DNA of 64,000 nt from Halomonas ventosae (GCF_004363555.1 NZ_SNZJ01000015.1:1-64000), one strand, 5' to 3'. Shown: positions 35,697-44,502, counted from the stretch's first letter. Translations and numbers: made by a program. The notes: generated by a model from the letters alone, not told the origin.

Positions 35697-36128
35697 ATGG
35701 CCACTGCACAGACCACTCGCACTGCTTCCTGGTGGCAACGCCTGACCGAACGCTGCTACGCCACGTCCACGGCCCAGCTGGTACGTGACGTCCAGTACCA
35801 GGCGGGTCCTACCTACGATGAGCTGCTCAATGACCTGGAGAGCCCCCTCGAGCCCGGCTTCGAGCGCGAGATGGCGCGACAGCTTGCGGCGGGGCAACCG
35901 AGTGACTTCGTGCCGGCCAGGACCCTGATGCCGGTGATGATGCAGCGCTTCGGCCTGCAGGAGGCCGAGGTGGCTGCGGAGCCGGGCTATAACGCGATGC
36001 GCAAGACCTGCAATGGCTGCCCGGTCGTTGGCCAGTGCTGGAAGGCCATGCGCGCCGGTGCCGAGGTCGAGGCGTGCCGCGGTTTCTGCCCCAACGCCAG
36101 GGCGTTCGACCGCCTCGCCGCTGGCTGA
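35697..36128 (+). CDS. Cysteine-rich small protein, DUF6455-like
   Basis: This 143-residue protein has no membrane helix. Its C-terminal third carries five cysteines (C105, C108, C114, C127, C131) in the pattern CNGC-x5-C-x12-C-x3-C, which resembles DUF6455 proteins and could bind metal or an Fe-S cluster. The N-terminal part is helical and acidic. GACGGGAG lies close to the ATG. A palindrome shared with the hmgA operators lies 84 bp upstream. It converges on maiA. Function is unknown. Confidence 0.7.
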   Translation: MATAQTTRTASWWQRLTERCYATSTAQLVRDVQYQAGPTYDELLNDLESPLEPGFEREMARQLAAGQPSDFVPARTLMPVMMQRFGLQEAEVAAEPGYNAMRKTCNGCPVVGQCWKAMRAGAEVEACRGFCPNARAFDRLAAG

Positions 36129-36238
36129 GGTCATCCGGCGAAACGTGTCATTGGGCCCTGGCCATATGCCGGTATCTGTCCCCCGGTTGATTGCAACTTG
36201 CCGAGTGCCTTGCCCGCTTCATTGGCTCGCTTGGGCGA

Positions 36239-36883
36239 TCAGCGAGCGTCTGGCTGTGCCTCCGGTGCCGCCTGCTGGAAGGCAGGCAGGGCACGACAGT
36301 TGGCCGAGATACGTTGGATCGTCGGGTAGGCAGAGAGGTCGCATTCGAAACGTTCAGCGTTATACACCTGAGGCACCAGGCAGATATCTGCCAGGCTTGG
36401 CGTGTCGCCATGACAGAAATCGCCGGTTCCGGCCTCGGCGGTGAGTAGGGACTCCAGCGCCTGGAAGCCCTCGGCGATCCAGTGGCGGTACCAGGCCAGC
36501 TTGGTCTCCTCGTCCACCCCGAGTTCACCGACCAGATGCTTGAGTACCCGCAGGTTGTTGAGGGGATGGATCTCGCAGGCCACGACTTGGGCCAGGGCAC
36601 GCACCCGGGCGCGCTCGGTGATGTCCTCCGGCAGCAGCGGCGGTTCCGGGTAGCGCTCGTCGAGGTACTCGCAGATGGCCATCGACTGGGTCAGGGTGAC
36701 GCCCTCATCGGTGATCAGCGAGGGCACTAGGCCCTGGGGGTTGCGCGCCAGGTTCGTCTCCGCGAGCTGCTCGCCTTGCACCAGGTTTAACGGGGCCTGG
36801 TCGTAGGCCAGACCCTTGAGGTTCAGGGCGATCCGCACCCGGTAGGCGGCCGACGAGCGAAAGTAGCCGTAGAGCGTGGTCAT
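36239..36883 (-). CDS. maiA: Maleylacetoacetate isomerase
   Basis: This zeta-class GST isomerises maleylacetoacetate to fumarylacetoacetate in tyrosine/phenylalanine catabolism. The 214-residue protein has the N-terminal catalytic motif SSAAYRVRIALNLKG (about 10-24) and NPQGLVPSL, then an all-helical domain with ADICLVPQVYNAERF. It follows fahA after 18 bp as the last gene of hmgA-fahA-maiA. Confidence 0.95.
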   Translation of the reverse strand: MTTLYGYFRSSAAYRVRIALNLKGLAYDQAPLNLVQGEQLAETNLARNPQGLVPSLITDEGVTLTQSMAICEYLDERYPEPPLLPEDITERARVRALAQVVACEIHPLNNLRVLKHLVGELGVDEETKLAWYRHWIAEGFQALESLLTAEAGTGDFCHGDTPSLADICLVPQVYNAERFECDLSAYPTIQRISANCRALPAFQQAAPEAQPDAR

Positions 36884-36901
36884 CGTCGCATCTCCGCTCG
36901 C

Positions 36902-37921
36902 TTACTCGGGCTCGTACTTGACGACCTGCTGGTCGATGGCGCCGAAGATGCTCCTGCCTTCCCGGTCGAACATCTCGATGCGGACCCGGTCGCCGAAGCG
37001 CATGAAGGGGGTCCTGCTGTCGCCGTGGAGGATCTTCTCCACCATGCGCACCTCGGCCAGGCAGCTGTAGCCCACGCCGCCCTCGGTCACCGGCTTTCCG
37101 GGGCCGCCGTCGGGGTCCGGGTTGGAGACGGTGCCGGAACCGACGATGGCGCCTGCGCCCAGGTAGCGGGTCCTCGCCGCATGGGCCACCAGCTGCGGGA
37201 AGCTGAAGATCATGTCCGGCCCGGCCTCCGGCGTGCCGAACGTCTCGCCGTTCAAGTGCACGGTCAGCGGCAGGTGCACCTTGCCTTCCTGCCAGGCATC
37301 GCCCAGTTCGTCCGGGGTGACCGCGATGGGCGAAAAGGCGGAAGCCGGTTTGGCCTGGAAGAAGCCGAAGCCCTTGGCGAGCTCGCCGGGGATCAGGCCG
37401 CGCAGGCTGACGTCGTTGACCAGCATCACCAGCTTGATGTGCCTGGCCGCCTGTTCGGGCGTGACGGCCATGGGGACATCGTCGGTGATCACCGCGATCT
37501 CGCCCTCGAAGTCGATGCCGTGCTCCTCGCTGATCGCCTCGATATCCTCGGTCGGGGCGAGGAACTTGTCGCCGCCGCCCTGGTACATCAGCGGGTCGGT
37601 CCAGAAGGTATCGGGCATCTCGGCGTTACGCGCCTGGCGCACCAGCTTGACGTGGTTGAGGTAGGCGGAGCCGTCGGCCCAGTGGTAGGTGCGCGGCAGG
37701 GGGGAGTGCAGAGTACTCTGGTCGAGGTCGAAGGCGCCCGCGGCCTTGCCGTCGTTGAGCTCGGCGTAGCGGGCCTCGAGCGTCGGGCTCACGGCGTCCC
37801 AGGCCTCGATGGCCTGCTGGAGAGTCGGGGCGATGTCGGCGGCGCTTACTGCGCGGGAGAGTTCACGAGAGACGAGAATCAGTTCGCCGTCGCGGCCTTT
37901 CTTCAACGTTGCCAGTTTCAT
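36902..37921 (-). CDS. fahA: Fumarylacetoacetase
   Basis: This enzyme hydrolyses fumarylacetoacetate to fumarate and acetoacetate. The 339-residue protein has the FAH fold; metal ligands are likely in the HGIDFEGEIAVITDDV segment (about 135-150) and the VMLVNDVSLRGLIP stretch, and the C-terminal GSGTVSNPDPDGG is typical. AAAGGA precedes the ATG. An 8-bp GC hairpin lies in the 63-bp gap after hmgA. It is the middle gene of the homogentisate operon. Confidence 0.95.
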   Translation of the reverse strand: MKLATLKKGRDGELILVSRELSRAVSAADIAPTLQQAIEAWDAVSPTLEARYAELNDGKAAGAFDLDQSTLHSPLPRTYHWADGSAYLNHVKLVRQARNAEMPDTFWTDPLMYQGGGDKFLAPTEDIEAISEEHGIDFEGEIAVITDDVPMAVTPEQAARHIKLVMLVNDVSLRGLIPGELAKGFGFFQAKPASAFSPIAVTPDELGDAWQEGKVHLPLTVHLNGETFGTPEAGPDMIFSFPQLVAHAARTRYLGAGAIVGSGTVSNPDPDGGPGKPVTEGGVGYSCLAEVRMVEKILHGDSRTPFMRFGDRVRIEMFDREGRSIFGAIDQQVVKYEPE

Positions 37922-37945
37922 TCGAATTCGGTCCTTTCGTCAGGG

Positions 37946-37965
37946 GCGGGGCCTTCCGGCCCCGC
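37946..37965 (-). promoter_or_regulatory. Intercistronic hairpin hmgA-fahA
   Basis: GCGGGGCC-TTCC-GGCCCCGC forms a perfect 8-bp stem between hmgA and fahA without a T run. It could stabilise or attenuate the polycistronic mRNA rather than end it. Confidence 0.5.
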
Positions 37966-37984
37966 GATGGTGCATCGGTCCGGG

Positions 37985-39298
37985 TCAGCGCTGATCGGGG
38001 GTGAAGTTCGAGCGCAGGGTCGACCAGACATCCACATAGTCGCGCTGACGGAAGTCCGCCTCCAGGGCCGCCGCGGTGGGGTGGTAGACGTAGCGGCTCT
38101 CGAACATGAAGGCCAGGGTATTGCCCTGATACTGGGGCTTGAGCTCGGCCGTGGAGGCCTTGTCGAAGGTCTCGGCATCCGGTCCATGGGGCGACATGCA
38201 GTTGTGCAGGCTGGCGCCACCCGGCAGGAAGCCCTCGGCCTTGGCGTCGTACTCGCCATGCACCAGCCCCATGAACTCGCTCATCAGGTTGCGGTGGAAC
38301 CAGGGCGGACGGAAGGTGTTCTCGGCCACCATCCAGCGCGGCGGGAAGATCACGAAGTCCAGGTTGGCCATTCCCGGGGTGTCAGAGGCCGAGGTCAGCA
38401 CGGTGAAGATCGACGGGTCGGGGTGGTCGAAGCTCACCGTGTTGATGGTGTTGAAGTTGGCGAGGTCGTACTTGTAGGGGGCGTAGTTGCCGTGCCAGGC
38501 GACCACGTCCAGCGGCGAGTGGTTCAGGCGCGTCTCCCAGAAGCGGCCGGAGAACTTGGCCACCAGGGAGAAGTCACCCTCGAGGTCTTCAAAGGCGGCC
38601 ATCGGGCTCAGGAAGTCGCGCGGGTTGGCCAGGCCATTGGCCCCGATGGGTCCGAGACCGGGGAGCTCCATGGGGCTGCCGTAGTTCTCGCAGAGATAGC
38701 CGCGGGCGGCCTCGACGCCGGCGGCACGGCGTACCTGGAACTTGACGCCGCGCGGGATGACGGCGATCTCGCCGCTGGCGACCTCGAGCTCGCCGAACTC
38801 GGTGCGAAGCCGCAACGCGCCCTGCTGCGGGACGAAGAGCAGCTCGCCATCCGCCGTGTAGAAGAAGCGCTCGGTCATGTCCTCGTTGAAGGCATAGACG
38901 TGAACGCCCACGCCGCTCTGGGCGCCGGCATCGCCGTTGACGGCGATGGTCAGCAGGCCGTCGACGAAGTCGGTGGGCGCGTCGGGCAGTGGGACCGGGT
39001 CCCAGCGCATCTGGTTGGGGTCGGCCGCCGGCTTGTCCAGGGGAGACGTATGGACCCGACGGTTCTCCAGCGGCTGGTAGGCACTCTGCACCACCGAGGG
39101 GCGGATGCGGTAGAGCCAGCTTCTCAGGTTCTGGTGGCGCGGGGCGGTGAAGGCGGAGCCGGTCAGCTGCTCGGCGTAGAGGCCGTAGGCGCACTGCTGC
39201 GGCGAGTTCTGGCCGACAGGCAGCGCCCCCGGCAGGGCCTCGGTGGCGAAGTGGTTGCGAAAGCCGCTCTGGTAGCGGAGGGGGGCCGTCATTGTCAT
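37985..39298 (-). CDS. hmgA: Homogentisate 1,2-dioxygenase
   Basis: This non-haem iron enzyme opens the ring of homogentisate. The 437-residue protein has the N-terminal [19 protein letters not shown] and the C-terminal iron site: His of PPWFHRN, Glu of the following MSEFMG region and His of NCMSPHGPD (about residues 325-375). TGGAG lies five bases before the ATG at 39298; a second ATG two codons later is possible. Its promoter overlaps two operator palindromes, and it is divergent from marR. Confidence 0.96.
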   Translation of the reverse strand: MTMTAPLRYQSGFRNHFATEALPGALPVGQNSPQQCAYGLYAEQLTGSAFTAPRHQNLRSWLYRIRPSVVQSAYQPLENRRVHTSPLDKPAADPNQMRWDPVPLPDAPTDFVDGLLTIAVNGDAGAQSGVGVHVYAFNEDMTERFFYTADGELLFVPQQGALRLRTEFGELEVASGEIAVIPRGVKFQVRRAAGVEAARGYLCENYGSPMELPGLGPIGANGLANPRDFLSPMAAFEDLEGDFSLVAKFSGRFWETRLNHSPLDVVAWHGNYAPYKYDLANFNTINTVSFDHPDPSIFTVLTSASDTPGMANLDFVIFPPRWMVAENTFRPPWFHRNLMSEFMGLVHGEYDAKAEGFLPGGASLHNCMSPHGPDAETFDKASTAELKPQYQGNTLAFMFESRYVYHPTAAALEADFRQRDYVDVWSTLRSNFTPDQR

Positions 39299-39314
39299 TG
39301 TGCTCCAGTATTCA

Positions 39315-39328
39315 GTTTCAAGTGAAAC
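39315..39328. promoter_or_regulatory. Operator 1 of hmgA/marR, GTTTCAAGTGAAAC
   Basis: A perfect 6-2-6 inverted repeat lies just downstream of the predicted hmgA transcription start and 17 bp before the ATG. Its centre is 40 bp from operator 2, about four helical turns, so two dimers could sit on one face. Confidence 0.75.
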
Positions 39329-39338
39329 CAATTCCTCG

Positions 39339-39367
39339 ATGCTAGACCGAGGTGGTTTCATATGCAA
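39339..39367 (-). promoter_or_regulatory. hmgA promoter
   Basis: On the minus strand TTGCAT (39367-39362) and TAGCAT (39344-39339) are 17 bp apart. The -35 lies inside operator 2 and the start point just before operator 1, an arrangement expected for repression. Confidence 0.65.
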
Positions 39368-39368
39368 C
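39355..39368. promoter_or_regulatory. Operator 2 of hmgA/marR, GTTTCATATGCAAC
   Basis: This inverted repeat has one mismatch from GTTTCANNTGAAAC. It covers the -35 of the hmgA promoter and lies 48 bp before the marR ATG, so it could serve both genes. Confidence 0.7.
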
Positions 39369-39416
39369 TATTCGTCTGTGGATGAGTTCGGGGCCTCAGA
39401 CAAGGAGGAGGGTGGG

Positions 39417-39899
39417 ATGCCGTCAGGCGAGGAGCATCAAGGAGTACCGCAGCAGGGGCCCGGCCGGCTGGACCTCAACCAGTTTCTCCCCTATCGGCTC
39501 AACCGGCTGGCCGACCGCATCAGCGACGAACTGGAGCGCATGTACGCACAGCGCTACGACCTCAACGTGGCCCAGTGGCGTGTGCTGGCCTGGCTCAGCC
39601 ACTGCGATGATCTCACCGCCAAGAAGGTCTGCACCTACACCAACATGGACAAGGCGCGGGTCTCCCGGGCGGTGCAGGCGCTGGTCGATCGTGGCCTGGT
39701 GACCCGGACGCCCTCCGCCAGGGACCAGCGGGTGCATGACCTGCACCTGACCCGCGAGGGAGCCGAGCTGCTCTCGCGGCTGATCCCGGAGGCCCAGGAG
39801 TGGGAGGCGGAGCTCGTGGCGACCCTCAGTGCGGGCGAGTACCGTGACCTGCTCAATGCCATGGGCAAGCTGGAGCGGCAGTTGGAGCGGATCGGCTAG
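39417..39899 (+). CDS. MarR-family regulator, probable repressor of homogentisate genes
   Basis: This 160-residue winged-helix protein has the DNA-binding domain at about residues 45-110 (WRVLAWLSHCDDLTAKKV, NMDKARVSRAVQALVDRGLV and a wing with RDQRVHDLHLT). An AAGGAGGAGG site precedes the ATG; in-frame ATGs upstream cross the operators and are less likely. It is divergent from hmgA with two palindromes between, the usual layout of a ligand-responsive repressor; homogentisate or a related acid may be the inducer. In Pseudomonas putida HmgR is instead an IclR protein. Confidence 0.87.
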   Translation: MPSGEEHQGVPQQGPGRLDLNQFLPYRLNRLADRISDELERMYAQRYDLNVAQWRVLAWLSHCDDLTAKKVCTYTNMDKARVSRAVQALVDRGLVTRTPSARDQRVHDLHLTREGAELLSRLIPEAQEWEAELVATLSAGEYRDLLNAMGKLERQLERIG

Positions 39900-39927
39900 G
39901 CCTGTCTCTTAAGCGCACCGCCCACAC

Positions 39928-39957
39928 GACAGCGCCCGGCCATGGCCGGGCGCTGTC
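39928..39957. terminator. Perfect 30-bp palindrome between convergent regulators
   Basis: GACAGCGCCCGGCCA and its exact complement form a 30-bp palindrome between the MarR and IclR stop codons. It has no T run on either side but probably halts or protects both transcripts. Confidence 0.6.
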
Positions 39958-39983
39958 TGCGGGTCAGGGGGCAGGCGACGCGG

Positions 39984-40808
39984 TCAGGCCGTCGGTACCT
40001 TGCCGCCCAGCCGGGCGGTGATCTCGGCGGCGGTGTCGCGCACCAGCGCGCCCAGCTCGGCCAGTCGCGCCTCGGGGATGCGCGCCTTGGGGCCTGAGAC
40101 CGAGATGGCGGCCAGCGGGGTGCCATGCTCGTCGTGGATGCAGGCGGCCACGCACTGCAGGCCGATGGCGTGCTCCTCCCGGTCGCAGGCGAAGCCCTGG
40201 CGGCGGATCTCCGCCAGCCCTTCCCGCAGCGATGCGGGGGTGTGCAGGGTATTCTCGGTGACGCGTGCCAGGCCCCGCTCGTCGAGAATGCGCTCGAGCT
40301 CGTCGTCCGGTAGCCAGGCCATCAATGCCTTGCCGACGCCCGAGGCGTGCAGGGGGGCCCGGGAGCCGAGCCGGGTGATCATGCGCATCATCTGCGGCGA
40401 CTCGCTCTGGGCCAGGAACACCGCCGTGCCGTCGTCGCGCACGCCGAGGTTGGCCGTCTCGCCGGTCTGGGCGGTGAGGCGGCGCAGGAAGGGGCGGCTG
40501 GTACCCACGAAGTCGCGGGCCTCGAGGAAGCTGTTGCCGATGCGGAAGGTCTTGACGTCGATCTTCCACACGCCGAGTTCGCTGTCCTGGGTGACGAAGC
40601 CCTGGCTCTGCAGGGCCTGCAGCAGCCGGTGGGTGGTGGAGGGGGCGAGCTCCGCCTGTTCGGCCACCTCGGAGAGGGCCAGGCCGCCGGGACTGGCCGC
40701 CAGGCGCTCGAGCAGGTTGAGCCCGCGCACCAGCGACTGGCTGTGGCCACTGGTGCTCTTGCCCGACCCCGCGGGCCGTCCCGCTGTCCTGCGCTTGCCT
40801 TCGCTCAC
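39984..40808 (-). CDS. IclR-family transcriptional regulator
   Basis: This 274-residue regulator has an N-terminal winged helix (about 25-85: SLVRGLNLLERLA, LALSEVAEQAELAPSTTHRLL) and a C-terminal effector domain with SGVGKALMAWLPDDEL, CDREEHAIGLQCVAACI and AISVSGPKARI. I chose the GTG preceded by GGAGGA; a GTG at 40844 is also in frame. The neighbouring minus-strand enoyl-CoA hydratase lies 106 bp upstream of it. Effector and targets are unknown; the adjacent hydratase and PLP enzyme are reasonable candidates. Confidence 0.87.
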   Translation of the reverse strand: MSEGKRRTAGRPAGSGKSTSGHSQSLVRGLNLLERLAASPGGLALSEVAEQAELAPSTTHRLLQALQSQGFVTQDSELGVWKIDVKTFRIGNSFLEARDFVGTSRPFLRRLTAQTGETANLGVRDDGTAVFLAQSESPQMMRMITRLGSRAPLHASGVGKALMAWLPDDELERILDERGLARVTENTLHTPASLREGLAEIRRQGFACDREEHAIGLQCVAACIHDEHGTPLAAISVSGPKARIPEARLAELGALVRDTAAEITARLGGKVPTA

Positions 40809-40914
40809 CCGGATCGTCCTCCTGCCGCGTTCTCTTAAGGCCACAGGATACCTTGTCGACCGGGCGCTGTCGCGGTTGCGGAAATGGCTTCCATCCCGCG
40901 ATGCCGCCGTGGTC

Positions 40915-41700
40915 TCAGCGGTGTCGCCATTGGGGCGGGCGCTTCTCGATGAAGGCGTCGATCCCCTCGCCGGCGTCCTCGGCCATCATGTTGCAGGCCA
41001 TCACCTCCCCGGCGTAGGCGTAGGCCTCGTCCAGCGGCATGGCGAGCTGGCGGTGGAACATCGCCTTGCCGGTACGCACCGCGACCGCGCTCTTGGCGCA
41101 GATGCTTGAGGTGAGTGCGCTCAGCGCCTCGTCGAGAGCCGCGTCGTCGGCGACCCGGTTGACCAGCCCCCAGACGCGGGCCTGGTCGGCGTCGATGAAC
41201 TCGCCGGTGAAGAGCATCTCCATGGCCCGCTTGCGGGCGACATTGCGCGACAGCGCCACCGCCGGGGTGGAGCAGAACAGCCCGGCATTGATGCCTGAGA
41301 CGGCGAAGCGCGCCGAACGCGCCGCCACGGCCAGGTCACAGCTGGCCACCAGCTGGCAGCCCGCCGCCGTGGCGATGCCCTGCACCCGGGCGACCACTGG
41401 CACCGGCAGGTCGACGATGGCCTGCATCACGGCCCCGCAGCGCGCGAAGAGCTGCTGGTAGTAGGCCTCGTCGGGGTTGGCACGCATCTGCTTGAGGTCG
41501 TGACCGGCACAGAAGGCGCGGCCCTCGGCGGCGAGCACCACGCAGCGCACGTGCGCGTCGTCGGCCAGGCGGTCGAGCTCGCCACCCAGCGCCTCGAGCA
41601 TCTCCTCGGAGAGTGCGTTGAACTGCTTCGGCCGGTTCAGCGTCAGGGTGGTCACGCCATCGTCTTCATGGCGGCGAACCAGGGGGCTATCGTCCTGCAT
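40915..41700 (-). CDS. Enoyl-CoA hydratase/isomerase
   Basis: This crotonase-fold protein (261 residues) has the oxyanion-hole segments GRAFCAGHDLKQM (about 63-75) and IATAAGCQLVASCDLAVAA (about 105-123). The pattern suggests a hydratase acting on an acyl-CoA, but the catalytic glutamates of classical crotonase are not evident, so the substrate is open. GGAG lies eight bases before the ATG. It is divergent from the PLP enzyme at 41800 across 99 bp, and lies upstream of the IclR gene on the same strand. Confidence 0.85.
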   Translation of the reverse strand: MQDDSPLVRRHEDDGVTTLTLNRPKQFNALSEEMLEALGGELDRLADDAHVRCVVLAAEGRAFCAGHDLKQMRANPDEAYYQQLFARCGAVMQAIVDLPVPVVARVQGIATAAGCQLVASCDLAVAARSARFAVSGINAGLFCSTPAVALSRNVARKRAMEMLFTGEFIDADQARVWGLVNRVADDAALDEALSALTSSICAKSAVAVRTGKAMFHRQLAMPLDEAYAYAGEVMACNMMAEDAGEGIDAFIEKRPPQWRHR

Positions 41701-41799
41701 CGTGGGGACTCCGGTGGAAGGAAGAGCTCCCAGCCTAGCGCCCCGGGCAGTGCTTTCGTTAGGCTTGCGACCAAAGATGGTCCCTGGCGAGGAGTGCCC

Positions 41800-43050
41800 A
41801 TGAACGACGTGTCCCCCGAGTCCACCGCCTGCCTGGCGGCGCCCGCCCGCGCCGAGCACAAGGGGCTGCCCGAGACCGGCCCCCGCCTGCTGGCGGACGT
41901 GAGCCTGCCGGCGGCGGTGCTGCACGAGGCATCGCTGGCCCACAACCTGGGCTGGATGCAGGCTTTCTGCGATGCCCATGGCGCCCTGCTGGCGCCCCAC
42001 GGCAAGACCACCATGGCCCCGGCGCTCTTTCGCCGCCAGCGGGAAGGCGGCGCCTGGGCGATCACCCTGGCTACCGCCCCCCAGTGCCGGGCCGCCTTCG
42101 CCCATGGCGTGACGCGCCTGCTGCTGGCCAACCAGCTGGTGGGGCGGGCCAACATGGCCATCGTGGCGGAGCTGCTCGAGGCCGGAGCCGAGCTCTGGTG
42201 CCTGGTGGACTCCGTCGACAATGCCCGCGAGCTGGACGCCTTCTTCGCCGGGCGTGGCCTGCGCCTGCCGGTGCTGATCGAGCGGGGGGTGCCGGGCGGG
42301 CGCTGCGGCTGTCGCAGCCGCGAGGAGGTGCTGGCGCTGGCCGCCGTGGTCGACGCGGCGGCCAGCCTCGAGCTCGCCGGCGTGGAGGGCTACGAGGGCC
42401 TGGTCCAGGCCGAGGCGGGGGCCTCTCCGGAGGCGGCGGTGGCGGCCTATGCGGCCGACCTGGTCGACACCCTCATCGCCCTGCAGCGCGCCGGCCGGCT
42501 GGCGGTGGCGCGCCCGCTGGTCACTGCCTCGGGGTCCGCCTGGCACGACATCGTCGCCGAGGCCTTCCGCGATGCCGGGCTGGACGGTCAGGTCCGCCGG
42601 GTGATGCGGCCCGGCTGCTACGTGACCCACGACCACGGGCTCTACGGCGAGGCGCAGGCCCGGGTGCTGGGGCGTCGGCCGGCCCTCGGCGAGGGGCTGC
42701 GCCCGGCCCTGGAGGTCTTCGCCCAGGTGCAGTCGCTGCCGGAGCCGGGCCTGGCCATCGTCGCCATGGGGCGTCGCGATGTCGGCGGCGACCGCCTGCC
42801 GCGGGCGCTGCGCCGCTATCGCGAAGGCGGGACGGCGGAACGGACCTTGCCGGTCGAGGGCTGGCGGGTGGAGAAGCTCATGGACCAGCACGCCTTCGTG
42901 CGCCTGCCCGAGGCGGCGGGTGACGTGCGCGTGGGCGACATCGTCGCCTTCGGCATCTCCCATCCCTGCCTGACCTTCGACAAGTGGCGGCGCCTGTGCC
43001 GGGTCGACGAGTCGCTGGCGGTGGTCGAGGTCCTCGAGACCTGCTTCTGA
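41800..43050 (+). CDS. D-serine dehydratase-like PLP enzyme (amino acid deaminase)
   Basis: This is a fold-type III PLP enzyme of 416 residues. The PLP lysine is in LLAPHGKTTMAP (about residue 66), and a C-terminal SHPCLTF motif provides the His-x-Cys zinc site described for eukaryotic-type D-serine dehydratases. It probably deaminates a D-hydroxy amino acid such as D-serine or D-threonine; related enzymes include D-threonine aldolase and 3-hydroxyaspartate enzymes. GAGGAG precedes the ATG. It converges on the purine permease, with a large hairpin between. Confidence 0.83.
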   Translation: MNDVSPESTACLAAPARAEHKGLPETGPRLLADVSLPAAVLHEASLAHNLGWMQAFCDAHGALLAPHGKTTMAPALFRRQREGGAWAITLATAPQCRAAFAHGVTRLLLANQLVGRANMAIVAELLEAGAELWCLVDSVDNARELDAFFAGRGLRLPVLIERGVPGGRCGCRSREEVLALAAVVDAAASLELAGVEGYEGLVQAEAGASPEAAVAAYAADLVDTLIALQRAGRLAVARPLVTASGSAWHDIVAEAFRDAGLDGQVRRVMRPGCYVTHDHGLYGEAQARVLGRRPALGEGLRPALEVFAQVQSLPEPGLAIVAMGRRDVGGDRLPRALRRYREGGTAERTLPVEGWRVEKLMDQHAFVRLPEAAGDVRVGDIVAFGISHPCLTFDKWRRLCRVDESLAVVEVLETCF

Positions 43051-43051
43051 G

Positions 43052-43096
43052 CGCCGACGCCCCGCCGACTCGAGGCGCGGCGGGGCGGGGTCGGCG
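43052..43096. terminator. Long GC hairpin between convergent genes
   Basis: Two stacked stems (CGCCGAC / GTCGGCG and GCCCCGCCG / CGGCGGGGC) with a 3-nt bulge make a 16-bp hairpin. It lies immediately after the PLP enzyme stop and before the permease stop, lacks a T run, and probably acts on both transcripts. Confidence 0.6.
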
Positions 43097-43099
43097 ACC

Positions 43100-44443
43100 T
43101 CAGACGTCGCTGCGGAACACCCGGTCCTGGCGGGGCAGAATCAGGTTGAGCACGATGGCGCAGAGCGCGCCGGGGATCAGCCCCGATTCGATGATCGCCT
43201 GGACGTTCTCGGAGTATTCGGCGTAGAGCCCCTCCTGGGCGGGCAGGCCGATGGCGGCGGCCAGAGACATGGCGATGATCAGCATGTTGCGCTTGTTGAA
43301 GTCGATGCCGCTGAGCATCTTGATGCCGGCGCTGGCGATCATGCCGAACATGATCAGCACCGCGCCGCCCAGCACCGAGTTGGGGATGCTGGAGACCAGG
43401 CCGCCGAGCTTGGGCAGCAGGCCAGCGATGACCAGGAAGGCGCCGCCGATGGCCACCACGTAGCGGCTGACCACGCCGGTCAGCGCCACGATGCCGACGT
43501 TCTGGCTGAAACTGATCTGTGGATAGGCGTTGAAGATGGCGGCGAAGACGCTGGCCAGACCGTCGGCCATCACGCCCCCGGAGAGCTCCTTCTGGGTGGG
43601 TTCGCGGTTCACCCCGCCGACGGTGGTGCCGACGATGTCGCCGATCGACTCGGCGCAGGTCACCACGGCCAGCAGCACCACCGGCAGGATCGCCGCCAGG
43701 TGGAACTCGAGGCCGATGGCAAAGGGGATCGGCAGGGCGAACCAGTCGGCGGAGCCGATGGAGGAGAAGTCCACGTAGCCGAAGACGACGGCCGCCACGA
43801 AGCCGGACACCAGGCCGGCAAGCGGCGAGATCTCCGACCAGATGCCGCGGCCGAACTGGTGCAGGCCGACGGTGACCACCAGCACCAGGCCGGCCAGCAG
43901 CAGGTGATGCAGGGAGCCGAAGTCCTCGGCGCCGAAGCCGCCCCCCGCATAGGCGAAGCCGACCGGCATCAGCAGGGTACCGATCATGATCACGAAGGTG
44001 CCGGTTACCACCGGCGGGAAGAGGAAGCGCACCCAAGGCAGGAAGAGCCCCACCAGGGCCATGGCCACGCCACCGCAGAGAGCCGCGCCCAGGGCGGCGG
44101 GAATGCCCATGCCCACGGCGATGGGGATCAGCACCGGCACGAAGCCGAAGCTGGTGCCCATGACGATGGGCAGGCGGGCGCCGATGGGCCCGATCCCCAG
44201 CGACTGCACCAGGGTGGCCACCCCGGCCACGAACATCGCCGCCTGGATCATCAGCGTGGTCTGCTCCTCGGACAGGCCGGCGGCACCGGCGATGATGATG
44301 GGCACCGTGACGTTGCTGACGAACATGGCCAGCACGTGCTGGATGCCCAGCGGGATGGCGCGCCCCAGGGGCGGCATCGTATCGACGTCCTGGGTGCTGC
44401 GCACCCGGCGCTCCGTCGCGTCGGCGGAAGACTCGGTGGTCAT
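43100..44443 (-). CDS. NCS2-family purine permease
   Basis: This 447-residue transporter has 12-14 predicted membrane helices and the NCS2 landmarks IQHVLAMFVSNVTVPIIIAG near the N-terminus, CAESIGDIVGTTVGG (about residue 275) and NAYPQISFSQNVGIVALTGV (about 312). It likely imports xanthine, uric acid or a related purine with protons. CAGGAGA precedes the ATG. It lies 59 bp after the 8-oxoguanine deaminase gene on the same strand, suggesting uptake and deamination of oxidised or other purines. Confidence 0.9.
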   Translation of the reverse strand: MTTESSADATERRVRSTQDVDTMPPLGRAIPLGIQHVLAMFVSNVTVPIIIAGAAGLSEEQTTLMIQAAMFVAGVATLVQSLGIGPIGARLPIVMGTSFGFVPVLIPIAVGMGIPAALGAALCGGVAMALVGLFLPWVRFLFPPVVTGTFVIMIGTLLMPVGFAYAGGGFGAEDFGSLHHLLLAGLVLVVTVGLHQFGRGIWSEISPLAGLVSGFVAAVVFGYVDFSSIGSADWFALPIPFAIGLEFHLAAILPVVLLAVVTCAESIGDIVGTTVGGVNREPTQKELSGGVMADGLASVFAAIFNAYPQISFSQNVGIVALTGVVSRYVVAIGGAFLVIAGLLPKLGGLVSSIPNSVLGGAVLIMFGMIASAGIKMLSGIDFNKRNMLIIAMSLAAAIGLPAQEGLYAEYSENVQAIIESGLIPGALCAIVLNLILPRQDRVFRSDV

Positions 44444-44502
44444 GGGGTGTCTCCTGTTGTCGTTGTTGGACGTGGTTGAGAACAGAGGGAGCGGGAAGGG
44501 AA

